Translations under genes and position numbers: made by a program
Part shown: positions 18,714-26,165 of the stretch, piece after piece
Numbering within the stretch: position 1 is the first letter of the stretch
How the letters are laid out: the number at the start of each line of letters is the position of its first letter
NCBI GenBank assembly: GCA_026260175.1
Contig: JAKCWW010004408.1
Location: forward strand, 15,257-41,421
DNA length: 26,165 bases
Direction: 5' to 3'
Source: Reticulitermes lucifugus
Lineage: Eukaryota > Arthropoda > Insecta > Blattodea > Rhinotermitidae
The notes under the pieces: generated by a model
The model's database searches: none
What the model saw: the letters and a program-made list of their open reading frames with translations, nothing else
Told to the model about the DNA's origin: nothing

Positions 18714-19200
18714 GTTACGGTGCACAGATTTCCCAGTAATCTAGAAGCCACCTCAAACTTGTAGGTGCCAGAAAGGAACGTGAAGCAAGTTCCATGCTGC
18801 GGAACCAAAAAACAGGCGCAACCGTACAAAATTTGTATACTTAATGTTATACGTAATCCGTGCAGTTGTCTTCCACAGTTGGAAATAAAAACTTGTGCGT
18901 ACAAAATCGAGTTGCCACGGCGACCTAGTACCCGGGATTTGTGCACCTGTGATGTATATGTTTATTTATTTATTTCACATCAGCTTTGCCTGTTACGGGG
19001 TTAAACCCATAGGCCGTGAATTTAATTTTCGTACAGTATTTAGAAGCCTAAAGGGGCCTCTGTTGTCAGGATTATTTGGAGACATTTGGATGTGCTGTTG
19101 AAGTAACGTCTGACCGCTAGTGTATGATTTTACGATATTTCGATGAGAAAGATGTCGTGAATATCCACAAAGACTGTTTTGCATGTACAGTTGACATGAG
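18714..19200. other. No recognisable feature
   Basis: Several short overlapping frames, none with a domain. TTTATTTATTTATTTC lies at 18961-18976. Confidence 0.4.
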
Positions 19201-19295
19201 ATTGTTTATGTTGTGGTTATGTCTGTAGAGATTGTTTATGTTGTGGTTATGTCTGTAGAGATTGTTTATGTTGTGGTTATGTCTGTAGAGATTGT
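19201..19295 (+). repeat. Perfect 30-bp tandem repeat, three copies
   Basis: The unit beginning ATTGTTTATGTTGTGGTTAT and ending GTCTGTAGAG occupies 19201-19230, 19231-19260 and 19261-19290 with no differences. The first five bases of a fourth copy (ATTGT) follow, where the next SINE-like sequence begins. One frame stays open (IVYVVVMSVE per unit), but it soon meets a stop on both sides. Confidence 0.95.
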
Positions 19296-19435
19296 CGCGG
19301 TCCAGTGGTTAGCCACTCGTGGTTAATATTCGGGAAGTTCCGAGGGTAAATGACTGTTGGTTTGTTGTGTTTTTGTCGCCCACTCCACGTAAATAGTGCC
19401 TCACATTGGGCCATGATCACTTTCTTCTGCATACT
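19290..19435 (+). repeat. SINE-like element with tRNA-type head
   Basis: TCGCGGTCCAGTGGTTAGCC (19295-19314) looks like the D-arm and A box of a tRNA-Glu/Asp-type head. TTCCGAGGGTAAATGACTG may be the decayed B-box region, and the body reads TTGTCGCCCACTCCACGTAA to TTCATTATTGAGTAACC. It starts directly at the end of the 30-bp array. Confidence 0.55.
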
Positions 19436-19591
19436 TTCCAGTTCATTATTGAGTAACCTTAGAGTTGTGCACTACATAGCCTGAGCTACTGACAGTGTCA
19501 AGTAAGCCATATATAAAATCACTGCTGGCATCAGGTACGATGGAATGAAATGGGAACATGAATAGAAATGGTAAGTAAGGAGTGTTACTTC

Positions 19592-19702
19592 TTTCTGGGA
19601 TGTGAAGCCATAAGGTACTGATGTTTCTAAGATCTACAAAACTACGTGGCGGCACAACTGGGACACTAATGTTCATATTTACTAATGTGAGAACCTCGAA
19701 TC
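19592..19702. repeat. Core-repeat copy F, folded back
   Basis: The plus-strand core TTCTGGGATGTGAAGCCATA to GGTACTGATGTTTC (19593-19626) is followed by CGGCACAACTGGGACACTAA to ATGTGAGAACCTCGAA (19650-19700). The latter is the reversed left flank, as in copy C. The arms are more diverged than in copies C and E. Confidence 0.55.
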
Positions 19703-19975
19703 TGACATTAATTAAAGAGTTAGGACTGGAAAGGAGGTGATTTCCTTACCATTAACTCGGCGTTTGCCATGAAAGGCTGTGGATAACAACACACGCCAAC
19801 TATTTGGGCTAGAGGGTAAGTTGTTGAAGCAAATTCGATCTGCAAGACTACTTCAAGTTTACGGTTTTGCAGTAAAATGTAGTGTGTAGTACCCATGACG
19901 CGCATCTGTCGGACATTGCTACCAACAAACACCATTGGTTGTATCATCCCGTATTAAATCTGTTCTTCTCCGCAG
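19703..19975 (+). other. Sequence before the candidate exon, ending in an acceptor site
   Basis: No open frame with a domain. The last bases, TCTGTTCTTCTCCGCAG (19959-19975), make a pyrimidine-rich tract ending in CAG, a good 3' splice site, with an A-containing TTAAAT (19954-19959) possibly too close for a branch point. Confidence 0.5.
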
Positions 19976-20179
19976 GTCTTTTTGGCGACGTGACTACGCG
20001 CATGCGCCCGAGAAGGCCAATGGGAAGACAGAGCGCGCAGTCATCGAGACAGTGCTTGGAGCGGCTCGTAGAAGGTTGGATGTTACGTGTATCTGCTGAG
20101 AGGCCTGTAGGTGGCCATGTTCGCGTGGCAGCTGCTGTCTGGGTAAGGTGCTACGAAGCAGCCGGTATTGTCCGATGAG
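19976..20179 (+). promoter_or_regulatory. Putative 5' UTR part of the candidate exon
   Basis: It is CG-rich compared with its surroundings (GACGTGACTACGCGCATGCG near 19987-20006). It is bounded on the left by a good acceptor and on the right by the first ATG of the long frame. It contains an upstream ORF (20003-20178). If the acceptor is not used, the same CG-rich block could instead be a proximal promoter or first exon. No TATA or initiator motif was convincing. Confidence 0.45.
20003..20178 (+). CDS. Upstream open reading frame (58 codons)
   Basis: It starts ATGCGCCCGAGAAGGCC and ends at TGA (20176-20178), one base before the ATG at 20180. The product would be a basic peptide (MRPRRPMGRQSAQSSRQ at the start) with no known domain. 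Its position suits a regulatory upstream ORF: a ribosome that ends there sits on the main start. It may equally be chance, since upstream ATGs are common. Confidence 0.35.
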
Positions 20180-20476
20180 ATGGTCGTGAAGAACGCAGTA
20201 TGGACTGGTAAGGTCGTTGTGAAGGATCCGTTATTATCTGATGGGGTCGTTATTGAGGATCAGGTGTCTGATGCAGTCTTGGTTAAGGATCCGTTATTAT
20301 ATGACGGGGACGTTGTGAAGGATGTGTTCTTGTCGGGCAAGGACATGGTGAAGGAGCAGTTAGTGTTTGACAGCGACGATCTGTTATTTTCTGACGTGAG
20401 TGTTGTGGAGAACGTATTATATTCTGAGGGCGATATTGTGAACGATCCGTTATGGTCTGACGGGAACGTTGTTGGG
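20147..20476 (+). repeat. 33-bp in-frame repeat, about ten degenerate units
   Basis: Units read GATKQPVLSDE, MVVKNAVWTGK, VVVKDPLLSDG, VVIEDQVSDA, VLVKDPLLYDG, DVVKDVFLSGK, DMVKEQLVFDS, DDLLFSDVS, VVENVLYSEG and DIVNDPLWSDG. At DNA level AAGGATCCGTTATTAT is shared by the third and fifth. Length changes are whole codons (33, 30 and 27 bases), which favours selection on the reading frame. The first unit lies before the first ATG, directly after the in-frame TAA. Confidence 0.75.
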
Positions 20477-20990
20477 GTCACTGTTCCAAGTGGAGTGCAA
20501 TGTACTGAGGTGGGGAATTCAGTATTTTGCAGTATGGATGCTGTGAGTAATCAGTTGGCAGGGGACATGGGTTTGGAAGATGTTTCTCTCTCGAATGAGA
20601 GAGATGAACCAGCATACTGTAACTTCTGCATAATGCATCATTCTGTGACGTATAAGACCCAAAGTAAGCGCTCTGGAATAAGTGAAGTGAATCGTGCGAA
20701 GGATTCACGATCGTGTAAAATGGAGTGTGCTAAGAATTTCTCATTGTGTAGTGTAGAACATGTGAAATATTTCGGATCGTGTAACGAGAGCGTAACAGAA
20801 CCGTGTGAGGACACGGGATGGAAGGACCAGGGAAGGACTTGTGTAAAGAATGAGGATTCACGCTGCAACTGGAGGCGAAGACGCCGCGATCTTCTTTGGT
20901 GGTTGCTGCTGCTTTTCCTTGGGGCGGCGCCCCTGGCGTCGGGACAGCTGCGTCCCATAACCGACATCAGTACCAGTCGCGCAGAAGGAG
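20180..20990 (+). CDS. Candidate coding exon of a secreted or membrane protein, N-terminal part
   Basis: This is the longest open frame in the window (270 codons to the donor, running on to a stop at about 21037 if unspliced). Residues 1-98 are an acidic repeat of about 11 residues, pattern DVVKDPLLSDG, in nine units. Residues 125-229 contain about a dozen cysteines (YCNFC, CKMECAK, RCNW). RRRRRD (232-237) leads into LLWWLLLLFLGAAPLASG (238-255), then QLRPITDISTSRAEG. Five arginines before the hydrophobic run would keep the N-terminus in the cytosol. It could be a type II signal anchor, or a signal peptide cut after ASG if translation starts later (ATG near 20720) or the upstream part is non-coding. 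The exon ends GAAGGAG before GTGAGT, after the first base of a codon (phase 1). ATG 20180 is the first after an in-frame TAA at 20144. I do not recognise the protein. A non-coding repeat that happens to be open remains possible. Confidence 0.55.
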
Positions 20991-20996
20991 GTGAGT
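20991..20996 (+). other. Putative 5' splice site (GTGAGT)
   Basis: GAG then GTGAGT fits the metazoan donor pattern well and sits 15 residues after the predicted signal cleavage point. The text that follows, GTGGTGCAGCGGTTGGGA (20995-21012), looks like a tRNA A box, so a SINE may begin at or overlap the donor. Confidence 0.55.
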
Positions 20997-21245
20997 GGTG
21001 CAGCGGTTGGGACGGTGTCTTTCAGTTCGGAGAGTGACGATATTATTTAGATTAGCCTTGATCCAGGTTAGCTTGACTCTTCTCACATGCATTTTGGAGG
21101 TCCCTGGTTCGAATCTCGCTCGGGACGCCGGCTCCCTGGCTGTGTGGCCACGACTACTTTCCACATCCTTTCCAGCTCGCCATAACACTATTCCCACCAT
21201 CGGCGTCCATAATATGAGATATTGACAGTGCCGTTAAACCAGAAC
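20995..21245 (+). repeat. tRNA-derived SINE(s) directly after the exon
   Basis: One A-box-like segment lies at 20995-21012. A second tRNA-like head follows with GGTTAGCTTGACTCTTCTCA (21066-21085) and the clear B box CTGGTTCGAATCTCGCTCGG (21104-21123). The body ACTACTTTCCACATCCTTTC ends GACAGTGCCGTTAAACC (21224-21240), an ending familiar from insect SINEs. The two A boxes suggest either an insertion within one SINE or two partial copies. Confidence 0.62.
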
Positions 21246-21249
21246 ACAT

Positions 21250-21490
21250 TGGACGACCGGGGAATCCGGGTTCGTTTCACTGCATGACCAGAGCTTTCTG
21301 AACGACACTGGAAATTCTAGTTCGCATCCAGTGGGTACCTGGCACACCTTCCCTAGGGAAAAAGAGGCCAGAACGTGGAGCTCAGCACTGACCTAAATTT
21401 AATGCCGAGGTTAAGAGTGAGGGATCTGTACACCCACTCCCTCATACGCCATCACGGCGTGGTGCTTCGATAACAACGGGGGCAACTTTG
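21250..21490 (+). repeat. SINE family 2, second copy, plus a partial head
   Basis: GGACGACCGGGGAATCCGGG with GTTCGTTTCAC (to about 21281) is one B-box-like head. TTCTAGTTCGCATCCAGT (21315-21332) is another. From 21333 the body GGGTACCTGGCACACCTTCC to AATGCCGAGGTTAAGAGTGA and CGCCATCACGGCGTGG matches the SINE at 15635-15750 in order. Confidence 0.66.
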
Positions 21491-22458
21491 CTTGTTCCGT
21501 GCACCTTGAAAGGAACCCACTGACACGCTGACTACTGTAATTTTTAGGTTTGGGCTAGATTACGTTAATGCGCAGTGAGAAGTACTGAATTGAAGCAGGG
21601 GTGTGGTGTGTAGGTTTCAGTGTGCGTTCCTTCTGTTTGTGTTGTCTACAAACATGACTCTGCTGGTATTATTACTGCTGTACTGTCGTATGCGCAGATC
21701 AACGGTTACGACTGAGAACTCGGACAGCACGAAATGTTATCACTGTGATGATCTATAAATTATACGTGTTAGTTTTTTGTGGTGGCACTGATTTAGTGCC
21801 GTACCAGCCACTCCTGTTTATCTTCTTATCGCTTGTTTTGCGTCTGAACGATGTCACGTAAATGTTAGCAGCGGGAGGACCTAGCCAGTCGGCAGTTACA
21901 GCCCAGATGTAATAGTGTTTTGGCCGTCAGACGAGGTCGGATTGAGAGGCTTAGAGCCGCAGATAGACTTACAGTGTAAACATGATTACTGTACAAGCAA
22001 CAGGACTCACTGCACCTTGTCCAAGCACGACACTATGTATTTGCATAGGGCAAATGTGCTTACGCACCACAGGTGTTTAAAATTTAGGTCCATAATGCGA
22101 TATTACATGTCAGTACCAAAGAGAAGGTGTGAATGAGAAACTTTCTGACGTTTAATGTGACATGCGTCAACATACGTGCACGAACAGCATTGTCTATTGC
22201 CCAAGAACGTCATGGGGAACGTTTTGAAGAACATCGACTTCCCCCAAATCTTCTGGTTTCTGTATAGACATCCCATTTTCACCCAGTCACACATGGTGTC
22301 AGGCCGCGGCTTATTGCAGGGTAGTCTGTGTGACATATCGATCATAAAAACCATGTTTTTTAGATGGCCCCACTTTGGGCGTCAGAAGTGTGGGAAGTAA
22401 GGAACAAGATAGGCAGTGGACGTATAACGTAACTTGTGGCGCATTCGCGTAACCATTG
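21491..22458. other. No recognisable gene
   Basis: Frames at 21915-22136 and 22176-22400 (plus) and 22103-22354 (minus) overlap and have no domain I know. No downstream exon continuing the 20180 frame could be placed here with confidence. Confidence 0.4.
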
Positions 22459-22765
22459 TTGCAGTGGAAACGCAACAGTGCGTTTTGTGTATTGTTGAGC
22501 TACATCTCACTGTCGACAGTATAAAAATACTGAGTGTTCCACAAAAATGTTTTTATGGCGATTCTGTGTCGCCGGCAACAGTAAAACGCACTTAGGTCGT
22601 TGCGCAAAATGTCCGATATTTTTGTCCGATTTTAACCAAATTTGGAGTTTCTCGACAGATTTTTATGAAAGGCCCCAATATCAAATTACAGTGGGAGCCG
22701 CGCTAATACAGACAGACAGACATGACGAAGCTAGTAAGCGCGTTTTGCGACTGTGCGAACACGCC
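22459..22765 (-). repeat. Dispersed element 2, copy 2 (inverted to copy 1)
   Basis: On the minus strand it begins GGCGTGTTCGCACAGTCGCA and passes through TGTCTGTCTGTCTG, GCGGCTCCCACTGTAATTTG, AAATCTGTCGAGAAAC and TTGGTTAAAATCGGACA. It ends AAAACGCACTGTTGCGTTTC. The blocks follow the order of copy 1 at 10579-10945, but with about 60 fewer bases in the middle. Confidence 0.75.
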
Positions 22766-22829
22766 AAATAAATGCTGGGGATTATTTTTGACTTGCACAT
22801 AACATTATCCTTTGAAGCCCGAAATTTGT

Positions 22830-22940
22830 CCGAATAACATTACGGGCCATTGTGAACATGGTAATGAAACGTCAGTTTCATTAATGGGGAATTAATTTAT
22901 TGACTACCTGAGGAGGTAGCTTCTCAAAAAAAGTGAAAGT
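22830..22940 (+). pseudogene. LINE 3' end, copy 5, very short
   Basis: The plus strand reads LRAIVNMVMKRQFH then a TAA stop, and on to LLTT and a stop, matching the family WRAVVNTVMNLRVP, stop, NAGNFLTS. The 3' UTR text TGACTACCTGAGGAGGTAGC TTCTC follows. Only about the last 100 bases of the element remain, and it lies 65 bases after dispersed element 2. Confidence 0.65.
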
Positions 22941-23098
22941 ACTTTTCTATCCACTTATTCTCGATTTCCAAAAGGGGATTGCTTTGTGGAAGGTTCCCAG
23001 GCTTCGTCCGTTTGCCCTTCTGTCACCGACCTTTCACCGCGGAGGCCGAAGCTTTTCAAGGAAGCCCTCGCTGCATGTGTTTAGTTCCTACCTCACAG

Positions 23099-23164
23099 TA
23101 AACACGCTACGGCTCCATTATAAAGACCAGCTAAACACACTACGGCTATATTACAAAGTCCAGC
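23099..23164 (+). repeat. Two 33-bp direct repeats
   Basis: TAAACACGCTACGGCTCCAT (23099-23131) and TAAACACACTACGGCTATAT (23132-23164) are adjacent and match at about 28 of 33 positions. The text also resembles the beginning of the repeat at 5690-5890. A G-rich run GGGGGAGGGGGG lies just after (23180-23191). Confidence 0.75.
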
Positions 23165-23236
23165 CGGTTTGTGTAATTGGGGGAGGGGGGTGCTTTATTT
23201 AATGACGCTGCTAGTTGCCCAGTATACATAGCATAG

Positions 23237-23345
23237 GTGGGAGATGAATGAAATACGTTGTGGAATATTGGTAGAAGTACTTGGGGAAACAACTGTGCCA
23301 TTGCTGCTTTGTCCACCACAAATCCACCGTGTACTGACCTGGGTT
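23237..23345 (-). repeat. SINE family 1, second copy (body only)
   Basis: On the plus strand AAGTACTTGGGGAAACAACT, GCTTTGTCCACCACAAATCC and CGTGTACTGACCTGGG match 8225-8290 in order, so the element is on the minus strand. The tRNA head is missing after GACCTGGG. The whole-frame reading 23211-23414 is its shadow. Confidence 0.68.
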
Positions 23346-24059
23346 GTTGGGGAAATAGGCGCTGTTTATTGTGAACTTCGTACTAAACGCACACAGTGCA
23401 CTGGGAAGGTACAATATAGAGTTTTTTTAAATGTTAAAACAGTTGGTTGCACCTGCCACCATGCTTGTACGGTTAAATACCTAGAAATAAAGTACGATAT
23501 TCTGAAGATCATTTCAGTTCTCATAATTCTAGAATTTATGACGAAATTAGATTAGGTGGTTACTTTTCAAACACGGTGTAGGTGGAGGTCGAGTGGTTAG
23601 CTTCATACCATGGCTTTTTTAACCCCAGGGACACCTGTTGGTGGAAGACGAGCCGGTGTAGATACGGCGGTGGCGAAGAGAAACATTGTGTCATTCTCGG
23701 AGATTGAGCCGAGTAGCAGAGGCCGTGAACCTAAATAATGCAGAATGAGTTCTTCTCAAAGTTGAGAAGTTGAGCAGGTACACTTAATAAACAGAACCTG
23801 CTTCCCATCTGTTATTTATTTGTTGTTCATTAGCGACGCTGTCAGGACCCCAGACGGCGTCAAGTGGTGTGTTCAAGCGTGAGTAATGGAGTGGAAAGCA
23901 TGAGAACAGGAGCGGTCGGGGCCTAATTACATGTACTATCACTGACTGTGCGTGGAGTAACAGGAAAACCATGAAAATCTTAATTCAAGTAGTTGGTGTG
24001 ATGTCCAAAGTCAAGCCGGGCTCATCCCAAGTATGTCACAAACTCCCGCCTTTATGCCA
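23346..24059. other. Mostly unassigned
   Basis: GGAGGTCGAGTGGTTAGCTT (23583-23602) resembles the tRNA-type head at 19295 but lacks a B box. No coding signal is seen. A CG-containing run occurs at 23840-23925. Confidence 0.35.
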
Positions 24060-24365
24060 GTTTGTAAGGTAACAAGGTGATCAAAACGGAGGAGAGAAAC
24101 GCATGTAGGGTTTGAGTAGGAAAACCCGAGGGAAAGAGCCACTTGGAAGACTTAGGTGAAGATGCAAAGATAATACTAAAATGGCTGTTAAAGAAATGGG
24201 ATAGGTGGCGCGTGGACTGTTTTGATCTGGCGTAGGATTTGTGGCCTGCTGTTGTGAACACGAAAATTAACTTTCGGGTTCCATAAAATGCAGGGAATGT
24301 CTTCACCAACTAATAGCTTCTCAGCAAGGCTTCTGCTCAATGGAGTTTAGTTGTAAGGCATGTAA
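24060..24365 (+). pseudogene. LINE 3' end, copy 6
   Basis: The plus strand encodes IKTEERNACRV, a stop, VGKPEGK (24079-24135). It continues EPLGRLR and a decayed NTKMAVKEMG-like block (family RPRRRWEDNIKMDLKEMG). Then come DLA, a stop, DLWPAVVNTKINFRVP, the family stop TAA, NAGNVFTN and a second stop (24225-24315), and the 3' UTR CTAATAGCTTCTCAGCAAGG with CTTCTGCTCAATGG. This is the best preserved of the plus-strand tails. The minus-strand frame 24052-24309 is its antisense and is not a gene. Confidence 0.78.
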
Positions 24366-25480
24366 CATCCATGGGCATTTCGTAATTTTAACCCCCATAA
24401 GGATGATCAGTTGCACGGGGTGTCATTAGGCCAGCAGAACTCGGGATAAGTTCAGCCATAAACCCCGCCCCTCCCCCATATGTTATTCTGCGTGATTTTA
24501 TTTGTTTTTTATTTATTTAGCGATGTTGACTGACTCGAACTGCGTATTGGAACGGTTGGATAATTGGTGAATAATGAATTAGCGAGCATGTTGACGGAGG
24601 CGGTCGTAATGTAATTTAAGACACTGTCCTGGCGTATGGCTACAGGTACTGAAGAAAACAACGAGAAATTGTCTATATGGCCGGTCTCGGGGCCAGTGGG
24701 TTGTCCAGAACGGAAGGAGTGCTAATCAGTGGACCGCGATGTCCTGAACCTTCGCTCACGTCACTAGTCTCGGTGTTTATTTGCTGCAGAGCTGTCGTAA
24801 TACAGACAGGAATGTGTGGTGTCATAAAGATGTTTTCCTTTGCGTAGTACATTGTTAAGTATTGATCATACTGGAAACAGTATTTAAAATGTTAATCAGA
24901 TCTTGGTTTGGAGTGTCAGGCGTTTTTTAAATTGGTGAATCTTCTTGAGCAAGTACTACGTAGTTGGAAGTTCGATTTGAACTTCATGTGAAGAGGGATG
25001 GTAATTGAGCGTTGTAGAACCCGGCAGCTGCGTGTTGTCCGTTGGGGAGGGGGGAGGATATCAGCGAGATGCCGCAGTAGTGAGTCGAGAGCCGCGCATA
25101 GTTCGTGGAAGTAAAGGTTAGTGTGCCGGCTGCAATGTTTGGAGATGAGGCAGTGTGCAGTTGGCGTCGCCTACCAAGCGGAGCAGAATTAAATTCTTCG
25201 TTCGTCGCCTTGGACTCACTTTACCCCTTCCATTACCATATTTAATCTGTCGAATATTTCGGAGGCTGAACATCCGAACGGAAAGTGTCTCCACATTGTG
25301 CGCTTATTTTGTTTACTTTTGTGCAAGGCCTTCTTAATGTGTAGGACAGGGACATTAATAGGAAGTGACTAGCCGCAGTTGTCAGATAAAATTAGATAAA
25401 GTAATATTTATATGTCAGTACCCTTTTGTCTTGTTCGCCATGAAGAACACAATCAAGGGCCTAAGCCATTCGGTCTCTTT
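24366..25480. other. No gene I can support
   Basis: The stretch 25015-25200 is CG-richer than its surroundings (GGCAGCTGCGTGTTGTCCGT, then GAGAGCCGCGCATAGTTCGT) and could be a promoter-proximal or 5' UTR segment, but no start, donor or long frame confirms it. The rest is AT-rich. Confidence 0.35.
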
Positions 25481-25610
25481 CGTCGTTAAGGTGGTCTGGC
25501 GCATTCGAGGGCGTCCCAGGCCTCTGCTACCAGCAGGGCCGATGCGGTTCAAGTCTGCAGCCTGGAATCCGGCATTCGGAAAAGACGATCCGTCTAATTC
25601 TTGCGATATT
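25481..25610. repeat. Possible dispersed repeat
   Basis: GTGGTCTGGCGCATTCGAGG (25491-25510) and GCGGTTCAAGTCTGCAGCC (25545-25563) could be A- and B-box remnants of a SINE on the plus strand. The same bases hold open frames on both strands. No second copy is visible in the window. Confidence 0.3.
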
Positions 25611-26106
25611 CTTTTATTCGTCTTGTTGAACGCAGTATTTCTTAGTCTTTGATGGTTATAGGCAGCAGTTTTTCCGAAATCCAGCATGCAGCGTATAAAT
25701 TCTTATTAGTGTAATACTGAAAGGCAGACAGACTAGCGAGGCAGAGAGATTCCTCCTCGATGGTGTTCACCACTGCCGTGTACACTCGGCCTTCTGAATT
25801 CATTTGCACCTGGCCGTAGTCTATTCATAGCCCACAAGTGTATTGTTCTGTGTTCTGATCCGAATATATTCTAGCGTGGGTCGTTATCTCTCCAAACACA
25901 TTACCTCGACCTCTAGACTGGACTGAGTGCCCGACTCGGATCTAAGCTGGCACTCTCATGTTTTCGGAGTTGTCGTCTGTTATTGTAATTAGTTCGGGAT
26001 TTACATTGAAGTGTGGCACGACCACTTCCAGATATCACCAGACTTTCATCCTTATAACTTGACAATTTGACGGTCCGTCCGGTAGCTATTACGTACACAC
26101 ACATAT
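25611..26106. other. No recognisable feature
   Basis: No shared repeats and no domain-bearing frames. ACGTACACACACATATA leads into the terminal microsatellite. Confidence 0.4.
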
Positions 26107-26130
26107 ATTATTATTATTATTATTATTATT
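26107..26130 (+). repeat. (ATT)8 microsatellite
   Basis: Eight exact ATT triplets. The following TACTGCAATTGGGTTTTCAC may belong to a dispersed repeat cut by the window end. Confidence 0.95.
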
Positions 26131-26165
26131 TACTGCAATTGGGTTTTCACCCGGTGGCAGTAGTC

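Noticed and set aside
19201-19295. CRISPR-like array
   Set aside because: The copies are directly adjacent with no spacers, and the window is eukaryotic.
24052-24309. Minus-strand frame of 85 residues with a protein-like composition
   Set aside because: It is the antisense of a plus-strand LINE tail whose own reading shows the conserved VGKPEGK and VVNTKINFRVP blocks.

Overview
The window looks like intergenic or intronic DNA from a large, repeat-rich insect genome. Almost nothing in it reads as continuous protein. What can be recognised is decayed, mostly 5'-truncated non-LTR retrotransposon (LINE) sequence, tRNA-derived SINEs, other dispersed repeats and minisatellites. The LINE 3' tail and one SINE family (8165-8358 and 23237-23345) are types I associate from memory with polyneopteran insects, most of all cockroaches and termites (Blattodea). 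That assignment is an inference, made without a database search.

Layout. Positions 1-2670 carry one decayed LINE endonuclease region and one LINE 3'-end fragment, both on the minus strand and in the wrong order for a single element. Positions 2802-3196 are a roughly 37-bp minisatellite. From 4.6 kb to 24.4 kb there are five more LINE 3' ends, all on the plus strand (about 4680-5215, 12785-13125, 16310-16620, 22830-22940, 24060-24365). Between them lie about a dozen tRNA-headed SINEs in both orientations. There are also six copies of a repeat with a GTGaCgCCGTGTAGTCTGGTA core, three of them arranged as inverted pairs, and three copies of another repeat, two of them long and inverted relative to each other (10579-10945 and 22459-22765). 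A second long minisatellite lies at 16820-17300, and several microsatellites are present.

The only good candidate for a host gene is a plus-strand exon at about 19976-20990. It has a pyrimidine-rich acceptor at 19975 and a GTGAGT donor at 20991. Its open frame (first ATG 20180) starts with an acidic 11-residue repeat, continues with a cysteine-containing segment, and ends in five arginines followed by a strong hydrophobic stretch that could be a signal peptide or signal anchor. The donor leaves the frame in phase 1, as is usual for exons that precede extracellular modules. An upstream ORF ends one base before the ATG. I do not recognise the protein and cannot place a next exon in the window.

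No rRNA, convincing functional tRNA, CRISPR array or bacterial-type gene is present. Most short open frames are chance or repeat-derived.
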